33,297 nucleotides of DNA from Mycolicibacterium vinylchloridicum (GTDB lineage Bacteria; Actinomycetota; Actinomycetes; Mycobacteriales; Mycobacteriaceae): the NCBI RefSeq assembly GCF_013404075.1, contig NZ_JACBJQ010000052.1:1-33297 (forward strand). The letters run 5' to 3'. Below, one piece after another: positions 24,299 to 32,069 of this stretch. A program made the translations under genes and the position numbers. How positions within the stretch are numbered: the stretch's first letter is position 1; each line of letters opens with the position of its first letter. The notes beneath the pieces are model-generated. The model searched no databases and was not told where the DNA came from. It was given only the letters and a program-made list of their open reading frames with translations.

Positions 24299-26643
24299 GA
24301 CGTGTCGGCCGCGGACAAGAACGCCGGCGCGAGAACGAAGAAGTTCTCCTCCTCCTGCACGAAGTGCAGCCGCAGCAACGCATGCAACCCGTACAGGCAG
24401 GCCATCAGGTCGTCGCTCTGTTCGGGCCGCACCGCGCCGGTCTCCTCGGCCAGCTCGCGATGGCTGTGCAGCCGCCCCGCCAGACGGTGGATCTCGGCGT
24501 GCATACGGCTCATCGTCGCGGTGGCCTCGACACTGCCCAGCGGGCGGGCCAGCGCCGGATACAGCGCGCTGTCCTCGGCGTCCTCGTGCGGGAGCAAGGT
24601 GTCCTGCAGGAAGCTGTCCGCGGCGCGCAGTGACACCAGCGCGCCGGCCAACTGCCCGGCGGCGACCTGGTGCGCGGTGTCACGCAGCAGCGACAGATCG
24701 TCACGCATCTGGTCGTGCTCGGCGGAGAATCGCCGCACCAGGTCTTCGGCGTCGCGGCTCAACGGCGGCGGCCCGGTGTGGTCCCCGCGCAATGCCCGAA
24801 GGGCGTTGAGGATGACCGCGAGATCGATTCCTTCCTGTAGCAGCGCACCCCAGGCGGGCGGCAGCCAGCCCGCGGCGGCGACGCCCATGGCGACCAGCGA
24901 CAGGCCCATTCCCACCGCGGCGCTCTGTACCGCGATGCGTCGCGATCGCCGTGCGATCAGCTTGGCATCGGCGAGCCGGTCCAGCCGGTCGGAGGTGAGC
25001 ACGATGTCGGCGGCTTCCGAACTGGCCGTCGCCCCGCGGGCCCCCATCGCGATACCGACATCTGCGGCGGCCAGCGCGGGCGCGTCGTTGACCCCGTCGC
25101 CGACCATGGCGGTGACCGCGCGCTCGCTCTCGGCCCGCACCCGCGCGACCTTGTCGGCCGGCGTCTGTTGCGCGGCGACCTCGTCGAGGCCCAGCACCGT
25201 ACCGATCTGCTGCGCCGGTGCGGGCCGGTCCCCCGTGAGCATCACCAGCCGGGTCATGCCGGCCAGCCGCAGGCGGCGCAGGGTGCGCGGCGCATCGGGG
25301 CGCAGGGGGTCGGTCAGCAGCATCGCCCCGGCCAGTTCGTCCTCGACACGGACCCATGCCACCACCGCGCCATCGAACGATGCCCGCGACAGAACCGACG
25401 CCGCCCACTCCGGTATGTCTCCGTCGACGTTGAGATTGCCGACGGTGACCAGCTTTGAATCCACCACGGCCGACACCCCGATGCCGGCCTCTTCGGTGAC
25501 CGAGTCGGGCATGCTCAGTGGCACGCCGCGCAAGCGCGCCTCGTGCACGATCGCAGCGGCGAGTACGTGCGGCGAGAGCTGGTCGGCCGAGGCAGCCAGT
25601 GCCAAGACCTCGTCGACTGTCCAGCCCGGGCCGACCACGATGTCGGTGCCGCGGGGATGCCCCGTCGTCAACGTCCCGGTCTTGTCAAGGACCAATGTGG
25701 TTGCCCGGCCCAAGGTTTCGAGCGCACCACCACCACGGACCAGAACCCCGATACGCGACGCGCGGGAAAGTCCGGAGACGATCGCCACGGGTGCCGCCAA
25801 CAACAGCGGACATGGTGTGGCCACCACAAGGACGGCAACCGCGCGGTCGGGTGAACCGCTGAGAATCCAGGCCAGTGCGGCCACGACGAGAGCCACGGGC
25901 AGGAACCATGCGGCTACGCGGTCGGCGATGCGCACCACCGGCGCCGATTCCGCCGCCGCCTGCCGCGCAAGCCTGACGATCCCGGCGTAGGTGCTGTCCG
26001 CGGCGGATGCCGATGCCCGCAGTTCCAGTCCGCTGCCCGCGTTGACGCTGCCGCTGCGCAGCGGCTGGCCTTGACCGCACCGGACCGGTACGGATTCGCC
26101 GGTCAGCGCGGAGTCGTCGAGCTCCGCGAATTCCGAGAGCACGACTCCGTCGACGGGCAACACCTCGCCGGGCCCCACCACCACGACGTCGTCGACACCG
26201 ATATCGTCCAGACCGACCACCTCGACCCCCGCGGGCGTGCGCCTGCGCGCGGTGCGCGGCACCCGGTCGAGCAGTGCCCGCAAATCCTTGGTGGCCCGTC
26301 GTTCGGCCGCCGCGTCGAGGGCCTGCCCCGTGGCGAGCATGACCCCGATCAGCGCGCCTGCGAGGTACTCCCGCACCGCCAGCGCACCTCCCAGCGACAG
26401 CACGGCAAGGACATCCACACCCACCCGGCCGGCCCGGATCGACGAGATCACCCACCACAACGCGGGAACGATCGCGGCGACGGTGCCGGTGATCCAGCAG
26501 GCATCGGCAACCTCACGCGCACCGAGCACCCACGCCACAGCGCCGGCGAGCAGTGCCGCCAGCGTCACTGCGAGAAGTACCCAGCGCACGAATCCTCCAG
26601 CGGGACCGGCATTATTCGGCGCTGGGTCGTTCATGACAGCCAT
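24295..26643 (-). CDS. P1B-type metal ATPase fused to a C-terminal hemerythrin domain
   Basis: A 782-residue fusion. Residues 20-620 form a heavy-metal P-type ATPase without N-terminal metal-binding domains: actuator motif TGES (about 181-184), metal-site motif TPC (276-278), phosphorylated Asp320 in DKTGT and GDGVND (515-520). The N-domain reads SPHV where most P1B pumps have a His-Pro pair. Residues about 630-770 form a hemerythrin-like four-helix domain with His643, His686/Glu690, His715 or 719, and His754/Glu764 as likely di-iron ligands. A TPC motif with a hemerythrin tail is the hallmark of P1B-5 pumps such as rhizobial Nia (Ni and Fe). An iron- or oxygen-sensing exporter is likely. The start is uncertain: ATG 26643, ATG 26634 or ATG 26676. 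Confidence 0.88.
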   Translation of the reverse strand: MAVMNDPAPNNAGPAGGFVRWVLLAVTLAALLAGAVAWVLGAREVADACWITGTVAAIVPALWWVISSIRAGRVGVDVLAVLSLGGALAVREYLAGALIGVMLATGQALDAAAERRATKDLRALLDRVPRTARRRTPAGVEVVGLDDIGVDDVVVVGPGEVLPVDGVVLSEFAELDDSALTGESVPVRCGQGQPLRSGSVNAGSGLELRASASAADSTYAGIVRLARQAAAESAPVVRIADRVAAWFLPVALVVAALAWILSGSPDRAVAVLVVATPCPLLLAAPVAIVSGLSRASRIGVLVRGGGALETLGRATTLVLDKTGTLTTGHPRGTDIVVGPGWTVDEVLALAASADQLSPHVLAAAIVHEARLRGVPLSMPDSVTEEAGIGVSAVVDSKLVTVGNLNVDGDIPEWAASVLSRASFDGAVVAWVRVEDELAGAMLLTDPLRPDAPRTLRRLRLAGMTRLVMLTGDRPAPAQQIGTVLGLDEVAAQQTPADKVARVRAESERAVTAMVGDGVNDAPALAAADVGIAMGARGATASSEAADIVLTSDRLDRLADAKLIARRSRRIAVQSAAVGMGLSLVAMGVAAAGWLPPAWGALLQEGIDLAVILNALRALRGDHTGPPPLSRDAEDLVRRFSAEHDQMRDDLSLLRDTAHQVAAGQLAGALVSLRAADSFLQDTLLPHEDAEDSALYPALARPLGSVEATATMSRMHAEIHRLAGRLHSHRELAEETGAVRPEQSDDLMACLYGLHALLRLHFVQEEENFFVLAPAFLSAADTS

Positions 26644-26744
26644 GATCTCAGGTATGTGGCGGCTTTCGACGCACATGGGCAACCGCGCCGGGCTATGTAG
26701 TATTCGCAGCTGAGGCTTCGCCCATCCATCGGCAGGAGTACCAG

Positions 26745-27212
26745 GTGTCGACTTTCAACGGACTTCCCGCGCATGTGCTGCTGGTCCACTTCGTCGTGGT
26801 GCTGGCGCCATTGACAGCCATATTGGCGATCCTGTGCGCGCTGTGGCCCGCGGTTCGGCAGCGTCTGGTGTGGCTGGTACTGGCGCTGTCGTTGGTCGTT
26901 GCGGCGCTGACACCGCTGACCACGGAGGCCGGCGAGTGGCTCGAGCACCAGGTCGGTCGGTCGCCGGTGCTGCACGCGCATACCGAACTCGGCGACACCA
27001 TGATCTTCTTCTCCGGGGCGTTGCTGGTCGCGGCGGTACTGCTCGCGGTGGTGCACGTTCGCAGCAGCCGCGGAACCCCGCTGTCATCAGTGCTGTCCAT
27101 CGTCGTGGCCGTGTTCGTGGTGGTGGCAGGAATCGCGACGATCGTGCAGGTGTATCGCATTGGCGACTCCGGCGCCAAGGCCACCTGGGGACAGATTGCG
27201 CAAAGCAAGTAG
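26745..27212 (+). CDS. DUF2231-type four-helix membrane protein
   Basis: A 155-residue protein with four hydrophobic helices (about 10-30, 38-57, 83-103 and 112-135). The N-terminal NGLPAHVLLVHFVVVLAPL and the LHAHTELGDTM segment match the DUF2231 pattern of conserved histidines near the membrane surface. Function unknown; such His patterns may bind heme or metal. The GTG at 26745 has AGGAG (26734-26738) 6 bases upstream. It is divergent from the hemerythrin-fused metal ATPase, with about 100 bases between, so the two may share a regulator. Confidence 0.8.
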   Translation: MSTFNGLPAHVLLVHFVVVLAPLTAILAILCALWPAVRQRLVWLVLALSLVVAALTPLTTEAGEWLEHQVGRSPVLHAHTELGDTMIFFSGALLVAAVLLAVVHVRSSRGTPLSSVLSIVVAVFVVVAGIATIVQVYRIGDSGAKATWGQIAQSK

Positions 27213-27283
27213 CTGTCGGACAACGGTTTTCGGCCCGGGCGGCGCGACCATTCGTGCCGATTACCAGGTTTTATGACCAACAA

Positions 27284-27301
27284 AGTAGAACGCGTTCTAC
27301 T
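27284..27301. promoter_or_regulatory. KstR operator, perfect 18-base palindrome
   Basis: AGTAGAACGCGTTCTACT is a perfect palindrome and contains TAGAACGCGTTCTA, a full match to the KstR rule TnnAACnnGTTnnA. KstR represses cholesterol catabolism genes and is released by a cholesterol-derived CoA thioester. It overlaps the -10 element of the downstream oxidoreductase, an ideal blocking position. Confidence 0.85.
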
Positions 27302-27303
27302 AT
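27298..27303 (+). promoter_or_regulatory. Leaderless -10 element of the KstR-controlled oxidoreductase
   Basis: TACTAT matches TAnnnT and ends exactly 6 bases before the ATG at 27310, so transcription should start at the A of the start codon. No ribosome site is present. The element overlaps the last four bases of the KstR palindrome. Confidence 0.65.
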
Positions 27304-27309
27304 CGCGAT

Positions 27310-28176
27310 ATGCGATTCACTTACGCCGAGGCCATGATCAATCCGCAGTTCTACATCCCGCTGGCCCAGGCCGCCGAGGCGGCCGGCTACCACGGGATGA
27401 CGATCCCCGACAGCGTGGCGTACCCGTTCGAATCGGACGCCAAATATCCCTACACCCCGGACGGCAACCGGGAGTTCTTGGACGGCAAGGAATTCATCGA
27501 GACGTTCGTGTTGACCGCAGCGCTGGGCGCAGTAACCACGAAACTCAAATTCAACTTCTTCGTCCTGAAGCTGCCGATCCGCCCGCCGGCCCTGGTGGCC
27601 AAGCAGGCCGGGTCCCTGGCGTCACTCATCGGTAACCGCGTCGGGCTCGGCGTCGGGACCAGTCCATGGCCCGAGGACTACGAACTGATGGGCGTGCCGT
27701 TTGCCAAGCGCGGCAAGCGAATGGACGAGTGCATCGACATCATCCGCGGACTCACCAGCGGTGACTACTTCGAATACCACGGCGAGTTCTACGACATCCC
27801 GAAGACCAAGATGGCCCCCGCACCGACCGAGCCGATCCCGATCCTGATCGGCGGACATGCCGACGCGGCGCTGCGCCGGGCCGCACGCAACGACGGCTGG
27901 ATGCACGGCGGCGGCACCGACGATCTCGACGATCTCCTGGTCAAGCTCAACCGCTATCGCGAGGAGGAGGGGACGACTGACCGCCCCTTTGAGATCCACG
28001 TCATCTCGCTCGACGCATTCACCGTCGACGGGGTGAAACGCCTGGAAGACAAGGGCGTCACCGACGTGATGGTCGGCTTCCGCTTGCCCTACATCATGGG
28101 TCCCGACCCCGAGCCGCTGGAGAACAAGATCCGCAATCTCGAAATGTTCGCCGAACGGGTTATCTCGAAAGTCTAA
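27310..28176 (+). CDS. LLM-class F420-dependent oxidoreductase (Rv3520c-like)
   Basis: A 288-residue luciferase-fold oxidoreductase. Landmarks are MRFTYAEAM at the start, GYHGMTIPDSVAYPFES, the conserved LIGNRVGLGVGTSPWPEDYE block (about 107-126), RGKRMDECIDIIRGL and IPILIGGHADAALRRAARNDGWMHGG (about 176-201). It closely resembles, from memory, M. tuberculosis Rv3520c, a KstR-regulated gene in the cholesterol catabolic region. The perfect KstR operator over its promoter supports a role in sterol or related lipid breakdown; the reaction is unknown. The mRNA is probably leaderless. Its end lies 3 bases from the end of the convergent crotonase gene. Confidence 0.9.
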   Translation: MRFTYAEAMINPQFYIPLAQAAEAAGYHGMTIPDSVAYPFESDAKYPYTPDGNREFLDGKEFIETFVLTAALGAVTTKLKFNFFVLKLPIRPPALVAKQAGSLASLIGNRVGLGVGTSPWPEDYELMGVPFAKRGKRMDECIDIIRGLTSGDYFEYHGEFYDIPKTKMAPAPTEPIPILIGGHADAALRRAARNDGWMHGGGTDDLDDLLVKLNRYREEEGTTDRPFEIHVISLDAFTVDGVKRLEDKGVTDVMVGFRLPYIMGPDPEPLENKIRNLEMFAERVISKV

Positions 28177-28179
28177 CCG

Positions 28180-28980
28180 TCACAGCGGATCCCACTTTGG
28201 GGCGCGCTTCTCGCGGTGAGCCATGGCGGCCTCGCGCGGGTTGTTGGTGAACCCGGTCAGGATCTGCGTCCGGTTCTCGATCTCCTTGGCGTGCCGAAGG
28301 CTCGGCGCGTCCAGAGCAGCGTTGAGTCCGGTCTTGGTCTGCCAGACCCCGAAAGCGTTGTTGGCGGCGATGGTGCGGGCCATCTCCAGTGCGGCATCGG
28401 CGAGCTTGTCAGCGGGCACCACCTCGTAAACCAGCCCGATCCGGTACGACTCGGCCGCGTCGATGATCCGCCCGGTGAGCATCATCTCCCGCGCGGCGCC
28501 CGCACCCACGATCTTGGGCAGCAGGTAACTCGTCCCCATATCCAGCGACGAGAAGCCCGCCTTGATGAACACCGAGCCGAAGCGTGCGGTCTCCGAGGCG
28601 ATCCTGATATCGCAGTGCAGGGCGTAGGCGAGCCCACCGCCGACGGCCACTCCGTTGACCGCGGCGACCACCGGGATGGGCAGTTCGTAGAGCCGGGTCA
28701 GTTGGTCGGCAAGCCGGACCTGCCCGTCATAGGTCGTCTTGAACTGCGCCTTCGCCGGCTCGGTCCACGGCTTGCCGGCACCGCTGAGATCGGCTCCCGC
28801 GCAGAAACCCCGGCCCGCTCCGGTGAGGACGGCGACCCGGTATTTCCAGGAGCTCAGTTCGTCGAGCACTTCGTCCAGGCCATCCATCAAGGTGCCGTCG
28901 ATCGCGTTGAGCACCTCCGGCCGGTTCAGGGTGATGCCGGCGATTCCGTCTTCGAGTTCTGCGAATTCCACAGCAGCCAT
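28180..28980 (-). CDS. Enoyl-CoA hydratase/isomerase (crotonase) family protein
   Basis: A 266-residue crotonase-fold enzyme. The first oxyanion-hole segment is GRGFCAGADLSG (56-67), the second AVNGVAVGGGLAYALHCDIR (107-126). Of the two catalytic glutamates of rat enoyl-CoA hydratase, the Glu164 equivalent is present as Glu165 (REMMLTG), but the Glu144 position is Phe138 and an aspartate, Asp147, occurs nearby (SSLDMG). This pattern is common in bacterial EchA proteins and suits an isomerase or a modified hydratase. The ATG at 28980 is chosen over a TTG further upstream: TAATCT lies 7 bases before it, indicating a leaderless transcript, and the extra residues look non-coding. Confidence 0.88.
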   Translation of the reverse strand: MAAVEFAELEDGIAGITLNRPEVLNAIDGTLMDGLDEVLDELSSWKYRVAVLTGAGRGFCAGADLSGAGKPWTEPAKAQFKTTYDGQVRLADQLTRLYELPIPVVAAVNGVAVGGGLAYALHCDIRIASETARFGSVFIKAGFSSLDMGTSYLLPKIVGAGAAREMMLTGRIIDAAESYRIGLVYEVVPADKLADAALEMARTIAANNAFGVWQTKTGLNAALDAPSLRHAKEIENRTQILTGFTNNPREAAMAHREKRAPKWDPL

Positions 28981-28987
28981 GACGTGC

Positions 28988-28993
28988 AGATTA
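28988..28993 (-). promoter_or_regulatory. Leaderless -10 element of the crotonase gene
   Basis: TAATCT on the minus strand matches TAnnnT and stands 7 bases before the ATG at 28980. No Shine-Dalgarno is visible, which agrees with a leaderless mRNA and settles the start codon. Confidence 0.55.
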
Positions 28994-29024
28994 GCCCCCG
29001 GCCACGGCGGGTATTCCGCGCGCC

Positions 29025-29453
29025 ATGGCAACCGTTGACGTGGCTGTCCCTTCTGACGTGCCGCCCGAGCGGGCGTGGGAGTTGGCGTCGAATCTGCACC
29101 GGTTCGGTGAATGGATGACGATCTTCGGCGACTGGCGCAGCCCTGTTCCGCTGGTCATCCGCAAAGGCACCCAGGTGTCGTCGCTGATCAAGGTGAAGGG
29201 CTTCCGCAACACCATCCACTGGAACGTCACCAACTACGACGCGCCACGGACGATCGAGCTGAAGGGCTGGGGGCGCGGCGGCATCGGGATCGGTATCACG
29301 ATGAACGTCGTCGACGAACATCCGGGAACGTGTTTTCGGCTGCTGGCCGACATCTCCGGTGGGCTGCTGAACGGGCCCATCGGCCGCCTGGTGGCCCGCG
29401 TCCTCGAGGGAGAGGTCCAGAAGTCGGTGGAGAACCTGGCCGCGATGGCCTGA
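29025..29453 (+). CDS. SRPBCC-family ligand-binding protein
   Basis: A 142-residue START-like/SRPBCC protein (polyketide cyclase or type II toxin RatA-like fold). The N-terminal strand ATVDVAVPSDVPPERAWELASNLHRFGEW is typical, followed by the curved sheet (SSLIKVKGFRNTIHWNVTNYDAP) and the long C-terminal helix EGEVQKSVENLAAM. These proteins bind lipophilic ligands in a central cavity; the ligand here is unknown. It is divergent from the crotonase gene, with 44 bases between the starts, and may share its regulation. It is followed after 118 bases by a PrpE-like ligase on the same strand. Confidence 0.85.
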   Translation: MATVDVAVPSDVPPERAWELASNLHRFGEWMTIFGDWRSPVPLVIRKGTQVSSLIKVKGFRNTIHWNVTNYDAPRTIELKGWGRGGIGIGITMNVVDEHPGTCFRLLADISGGLLNGPIGRLVARVLEGEVQKSVENLAAMA

Positions 29454-29535
29454 GCGGGACCTGCCGTTCGGCGCAGATGCCAGTGCGTTCGTCGACAAAC
29501 CTCGCGTAGGTGCGGCTCCCGTCACGCCGGCGCGC

Positions 29536-29541
29536 TACCGT
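29536..29541 (+). promoter_or_regulatory. Possible -10 element of the PrpE-like gene
   Basis: TACCGT matches TAnnnT and would give a leader of about 24 bases with a proper ribosome site GGAGGA (29559-29564), 7 bases before the ATG at 29572. No clear -35 is seen. Confidence 0.35.
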
Positions 29542-29571
29542 GCTACCACCCAACGACGGGAGGAAGCGCAG

Positions 29572-31440
29572 ATGGGCGGGTATCGCGAACTCTTCGACGC
29601 CAGCGTCGCCGACCCCACGCAGTTCTGGGCGCAGGCCGCCCGCGCAGTGTCGTGGACGCGCGCACCGCGACGCATCCTCGACGACTCGAACCCGCCGTTC
29701 TACCGGTGGTTCCCCGACGCGGAGTTGAACACCTGCGCCAACGCTCTCGACCGGCACATCGCCGAGCGTGGCGACCAGCCAGCACTGATCTACGACTCCC
29801 CGGTCACCGGGACCAAGCGGGTGTACAGCTATCGCGAATTGCTGGACGAGACAGCGCGTTTCGCCGGTGTGCTGCGCGGGCTGGGTGTCGGCAAGGGCGA
29901 CCGCGTGGTGCTGTACATGCCGATGATCCCCGAGGCGGCCATCGCGATGCTGGCCTGCGCCCGCCTGGGCGCAGTGCACTCGGTGGTGTTCGGCGGATTC
30001 GCCGCCCACGAACTGGCCACCCGCATCGACGACGCCCAACCGGTGGTGGTCGTCTCGGCGTCATGCGGTATCGAGCCGACTCGGGTGGTGGAGTACAAGC
30101 CGATGCTCGACCATGCGCTGGAACTGGCCGCACACAAGCCGGCGGCCTGCGTGATCGTTCAGCGTGACCGGCAGCCCTGCGATCTGGTCGAGGGTCGCGA
30201 TGTGGACTGGGGGCACGCGATGGCCACGGCCGCGCCCGTCGACCCCGTTCCGGTGGCCGCGACCGATCCGCTGTACGTGCTCTACACGTCGGGGACGACG
30301 GGTAAGCCCAAGGGCATCGTGCGAGACAACGGCGGCCATGCGGTCGCGCTGCTGTGGAGCATGCGGCACATCTACGACATCGACCCGGGCGACGTGTTCT
30401 GGGCGGCCTCCGATGTGGGGTGGGTGGTGGGCCACTCCTACATCGTGTACGGGCCGCTGCTGGCCGGTGCGACGACGGTGCTGTACGAGGGAAAGCCCAT
30501 CGGCACACCGGATCCCGGCGCGTTCTGGCGGGTCGTGGCCGAGCACGGGGTCAAAGCGCTGTTCACCGCGCCGACGGCGATCCGGGCGATCCGCAAGGAG
30601 GATCCGGAAGCGTCGCATGTGGGTCGTTACGACCTGTCCTGCCTGAAATATCTGTTCCAGGCCGGCGAGCGGCTGGACCCGGACACCTACGCGTGGGCGT
30701 CGGCGAAACTCGGTGTGCCCGTTGTCGATCACTGGTGGCAAACCGAGACCGGCTGGGCGATCGCCGCCAATCCGATGGGCGTGCAACATCTTCCGCTGAA
30801 GCCGGGCTCCCCCACCGTGCCGATGCCGGGTTACGACGTGCAGATCCTGCAGGTCGACGGTTCACCGTGCGCACCGGGCGAGGAGGGTGCCATCTGCATC
30901 AGCCTGCCGTTGCCGCCGGGAACACTGCCGACGCTGTGGGGCGACGACGCGCGCTATGAGGCGTCGTATCTGTGCGAGCACCCAGGCTTCTATCTGACCG
31001 GTGACGGCGGCTACCTCGATGAGGACGGGTATCTGTTCGTGATGGGCCGGATCGACGACGTGATCAACGTTGCGGGACACCGGTTGTCGACGGGATCGAT
31101 CGAAGCGGTGCTGGCGGCGCATCCGGCGGTGGCCGAGTGCGCGGTGATCGGGGTGGCCGACGAGATCAAGGGGCAGGTGCCTCGCGGGTTCGTGGTGTTG
31201 AAGGCCGGGGCGTCGGCCGAGGGCCTGGCCGATGAGCTGGTGGCCTCGGTGCGTAACGAGATCGGTGCGGTGGCCTGCTTCCGGCTGGTCGATGTGGTTC
31301 CGGCGCTGCCGAGGACCCGCTCGGGGAAGATCCTGCGCAAGACGATGCGGGGTATCGCGCACGGTAAAGACGAGCCGGTGCCGTCGACCATCGAGGATCC
31401 GGCCGTACTGGAGACGCTGAAGCCGATTCTGCAGGGATAG
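29572..31440 (+). CDS. Propionate--CoA ligase or related acyl-CoA synthetase (PrpE-like)
   Basis: A 622-residue ANL-family ligase of the acetyl/propionyl-CoA synthetase group. The N-terminal FDASVADPTQFWAQAA is the ACAS N-terminal domain; the P-loop YTSGTTGKPKG lies at 238-248, the substrate-pocket WWQTETG at 388-394, the hinge GRIDDVINVAGHRLSTG at 492-508, and the catalytic Lys586 in RSGKILRK. The WWQTETGWAI segment and overall length favour propionate-type enzymes (PrpE) over acetate-specific Acs, but the exact acid is not proved. GGAGGA lies 7 bases before the ATG. The following VOC gene starts 2 bases after the stop, so the two plus rnhA form an operon. Propionyl-CoA handling would suit a sterol-degrading organism. 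Confidence 0.9.
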   Translation: MGGYRELFDASVADPTQFWAQAARAVSWTRAPRRILDDSNPPFYRWFPDAELNTCANALDRHIAERGDQPALIYDSPVTGTKRVYSYRELLDETARFAGVLRGLGVGKGDRVVLYMPMIPEAAIAMLACARLGAVHSVVFGGFAAHELATRIDDAQPVVVVSASCGIEPTRVVEYKPMLDHALELAAHKPAACVIVQRDRQPCDLVEGRDVDWGHAMATAAPVDPVPVAATDPLYVLYTSGTTGKPKGIVRDNGGHAVALLWSMRHIYDIDPGDVFWAASDVGWVVGHSYIVYGPLLAGATTVLYEGKPIGTPDPGAFWRVVAEHGVKALFTAPTAIRAIRKEDPEASHVGRYDLSCLKYLFQAGERLDPDTYAWASAKLGVPVVDHWWQTETGWAIAANPMGVQHLPLKPGSPTVPMPGYDVQILQVDGSPCAPGEEGAICISLPLPPGTLPTLWGDDARYEASYLCEHPGFYLTGDGGYLDEDGYLFVMGRIDDVINVAGHRLSTGSIEAVLAAHPAVAECAVIGVADEIKGQVPRGFVVLKAGASAEGLADELVASVRNEIGAVACFRLVDVVPALPRTRSGKILRKTMRGIAHGKDEPVPSTIEDPAVLETLKPILQG

Positions 31441-31442
31441 GC

Positions 31443-32069
31443 GTGCCCATCGCGGTCGACGAATTTCGTGTTGCCGATGCGCCCGACGTGTGGCGGTCGG
31501 CCGGCTTCAGCGTGGATCCCGACGGCGTCTGCCGGATCGGCGATGTTCGGGTACGACTGCTCGGGGACGGCAGCGGCATCGTCGGCTGGACACTGCGCGA
31601 GCTGCCGGTGGACAGGGATCTCGACGGCGTCCCGACCTCGCGGTCTGATGCCGCCCCCGCCGTGCCTGCCACGCACGCGAACGGTGTGACGTCGGTCGAC
31701 CACGTCGTGCTGCTGTCGCCCAATCTTGCCAGGACAGTCTCGTCACTGGCCGCCGTCGGATTACCACCGCGCCGGGAGCGCGACGCCGAACTCGGCGGCC
31801 AATCGATGCGGCAGGTCTTCTTCCGGTTGGGGCCGGTGATTCTCGAGGTCGTCGGCGCACCAGAGGCGGCCGACGACGGGCCGTCGTCGTTGTGGGGCAT
31901 CACCTACGTCGTGGCCGATATCGACGCGACGGCGGCGTTTTTCGGTGATCGCACCCTGCCGGTGAAAGACGCGGTGCAGCCTGGACGCCGGATCACCACG
32001 CTGCGTCATCGCGATCTGGGCATGTCGGTTCGGACGGCGATGATCTCGCCGCCTATTCTCAGCCGATGA
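31443..32069 (+). CDS. VOC-superfamily (glyoxalase-like) protein
   Basis: A 208-residue protein with a C-terminal vicinal-oxygen-chelate fold starting at GVTSVDHVVLLSPNLARTVSSLAAVGL (about 81-107), then RQVFFRLGPVILEVVG and GITYVVADIDATAAFF. The N-terminal 70 residues resemble a second, degenerate half. His87 in VDHVV and Glu138 in LEVVG are the positions that bind metal in active VOC enzymes. Substrate unknown. Start GTG 31443 lies 2 bases after the ligase stop and its TGA overlaps the rnhA ATG, so it is translated within that operon. Confidence 0.85.
   Translation: MPIAVDEFRVADAPDVWRSAGFSVDPDGVCRIGDVRVRLLGDGSGIVGWTLRELPVDRDLDGVPTSRSDAAPAVPATHANGVTSVDHVVLLSPNLARTVSSLAAVGLPPRRERDAELGGQSMRQVFFRLGPVILEVVGAPEAADDGPSSLWGITYVVADIDATAAFFGDRTLPVKDAVQPGRRITTLRHRDLGMSVRTAMISPPILSR

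Noticed and set aside
23816..25990. A 724-codon open frame on the plus strand opposite the MFS and metal ATPase genes
   Set aside because: Ser/Thr/Arg/Ala-biased translation typical of third-position GC in a shadow frame; the minus-strand genes explain this region.
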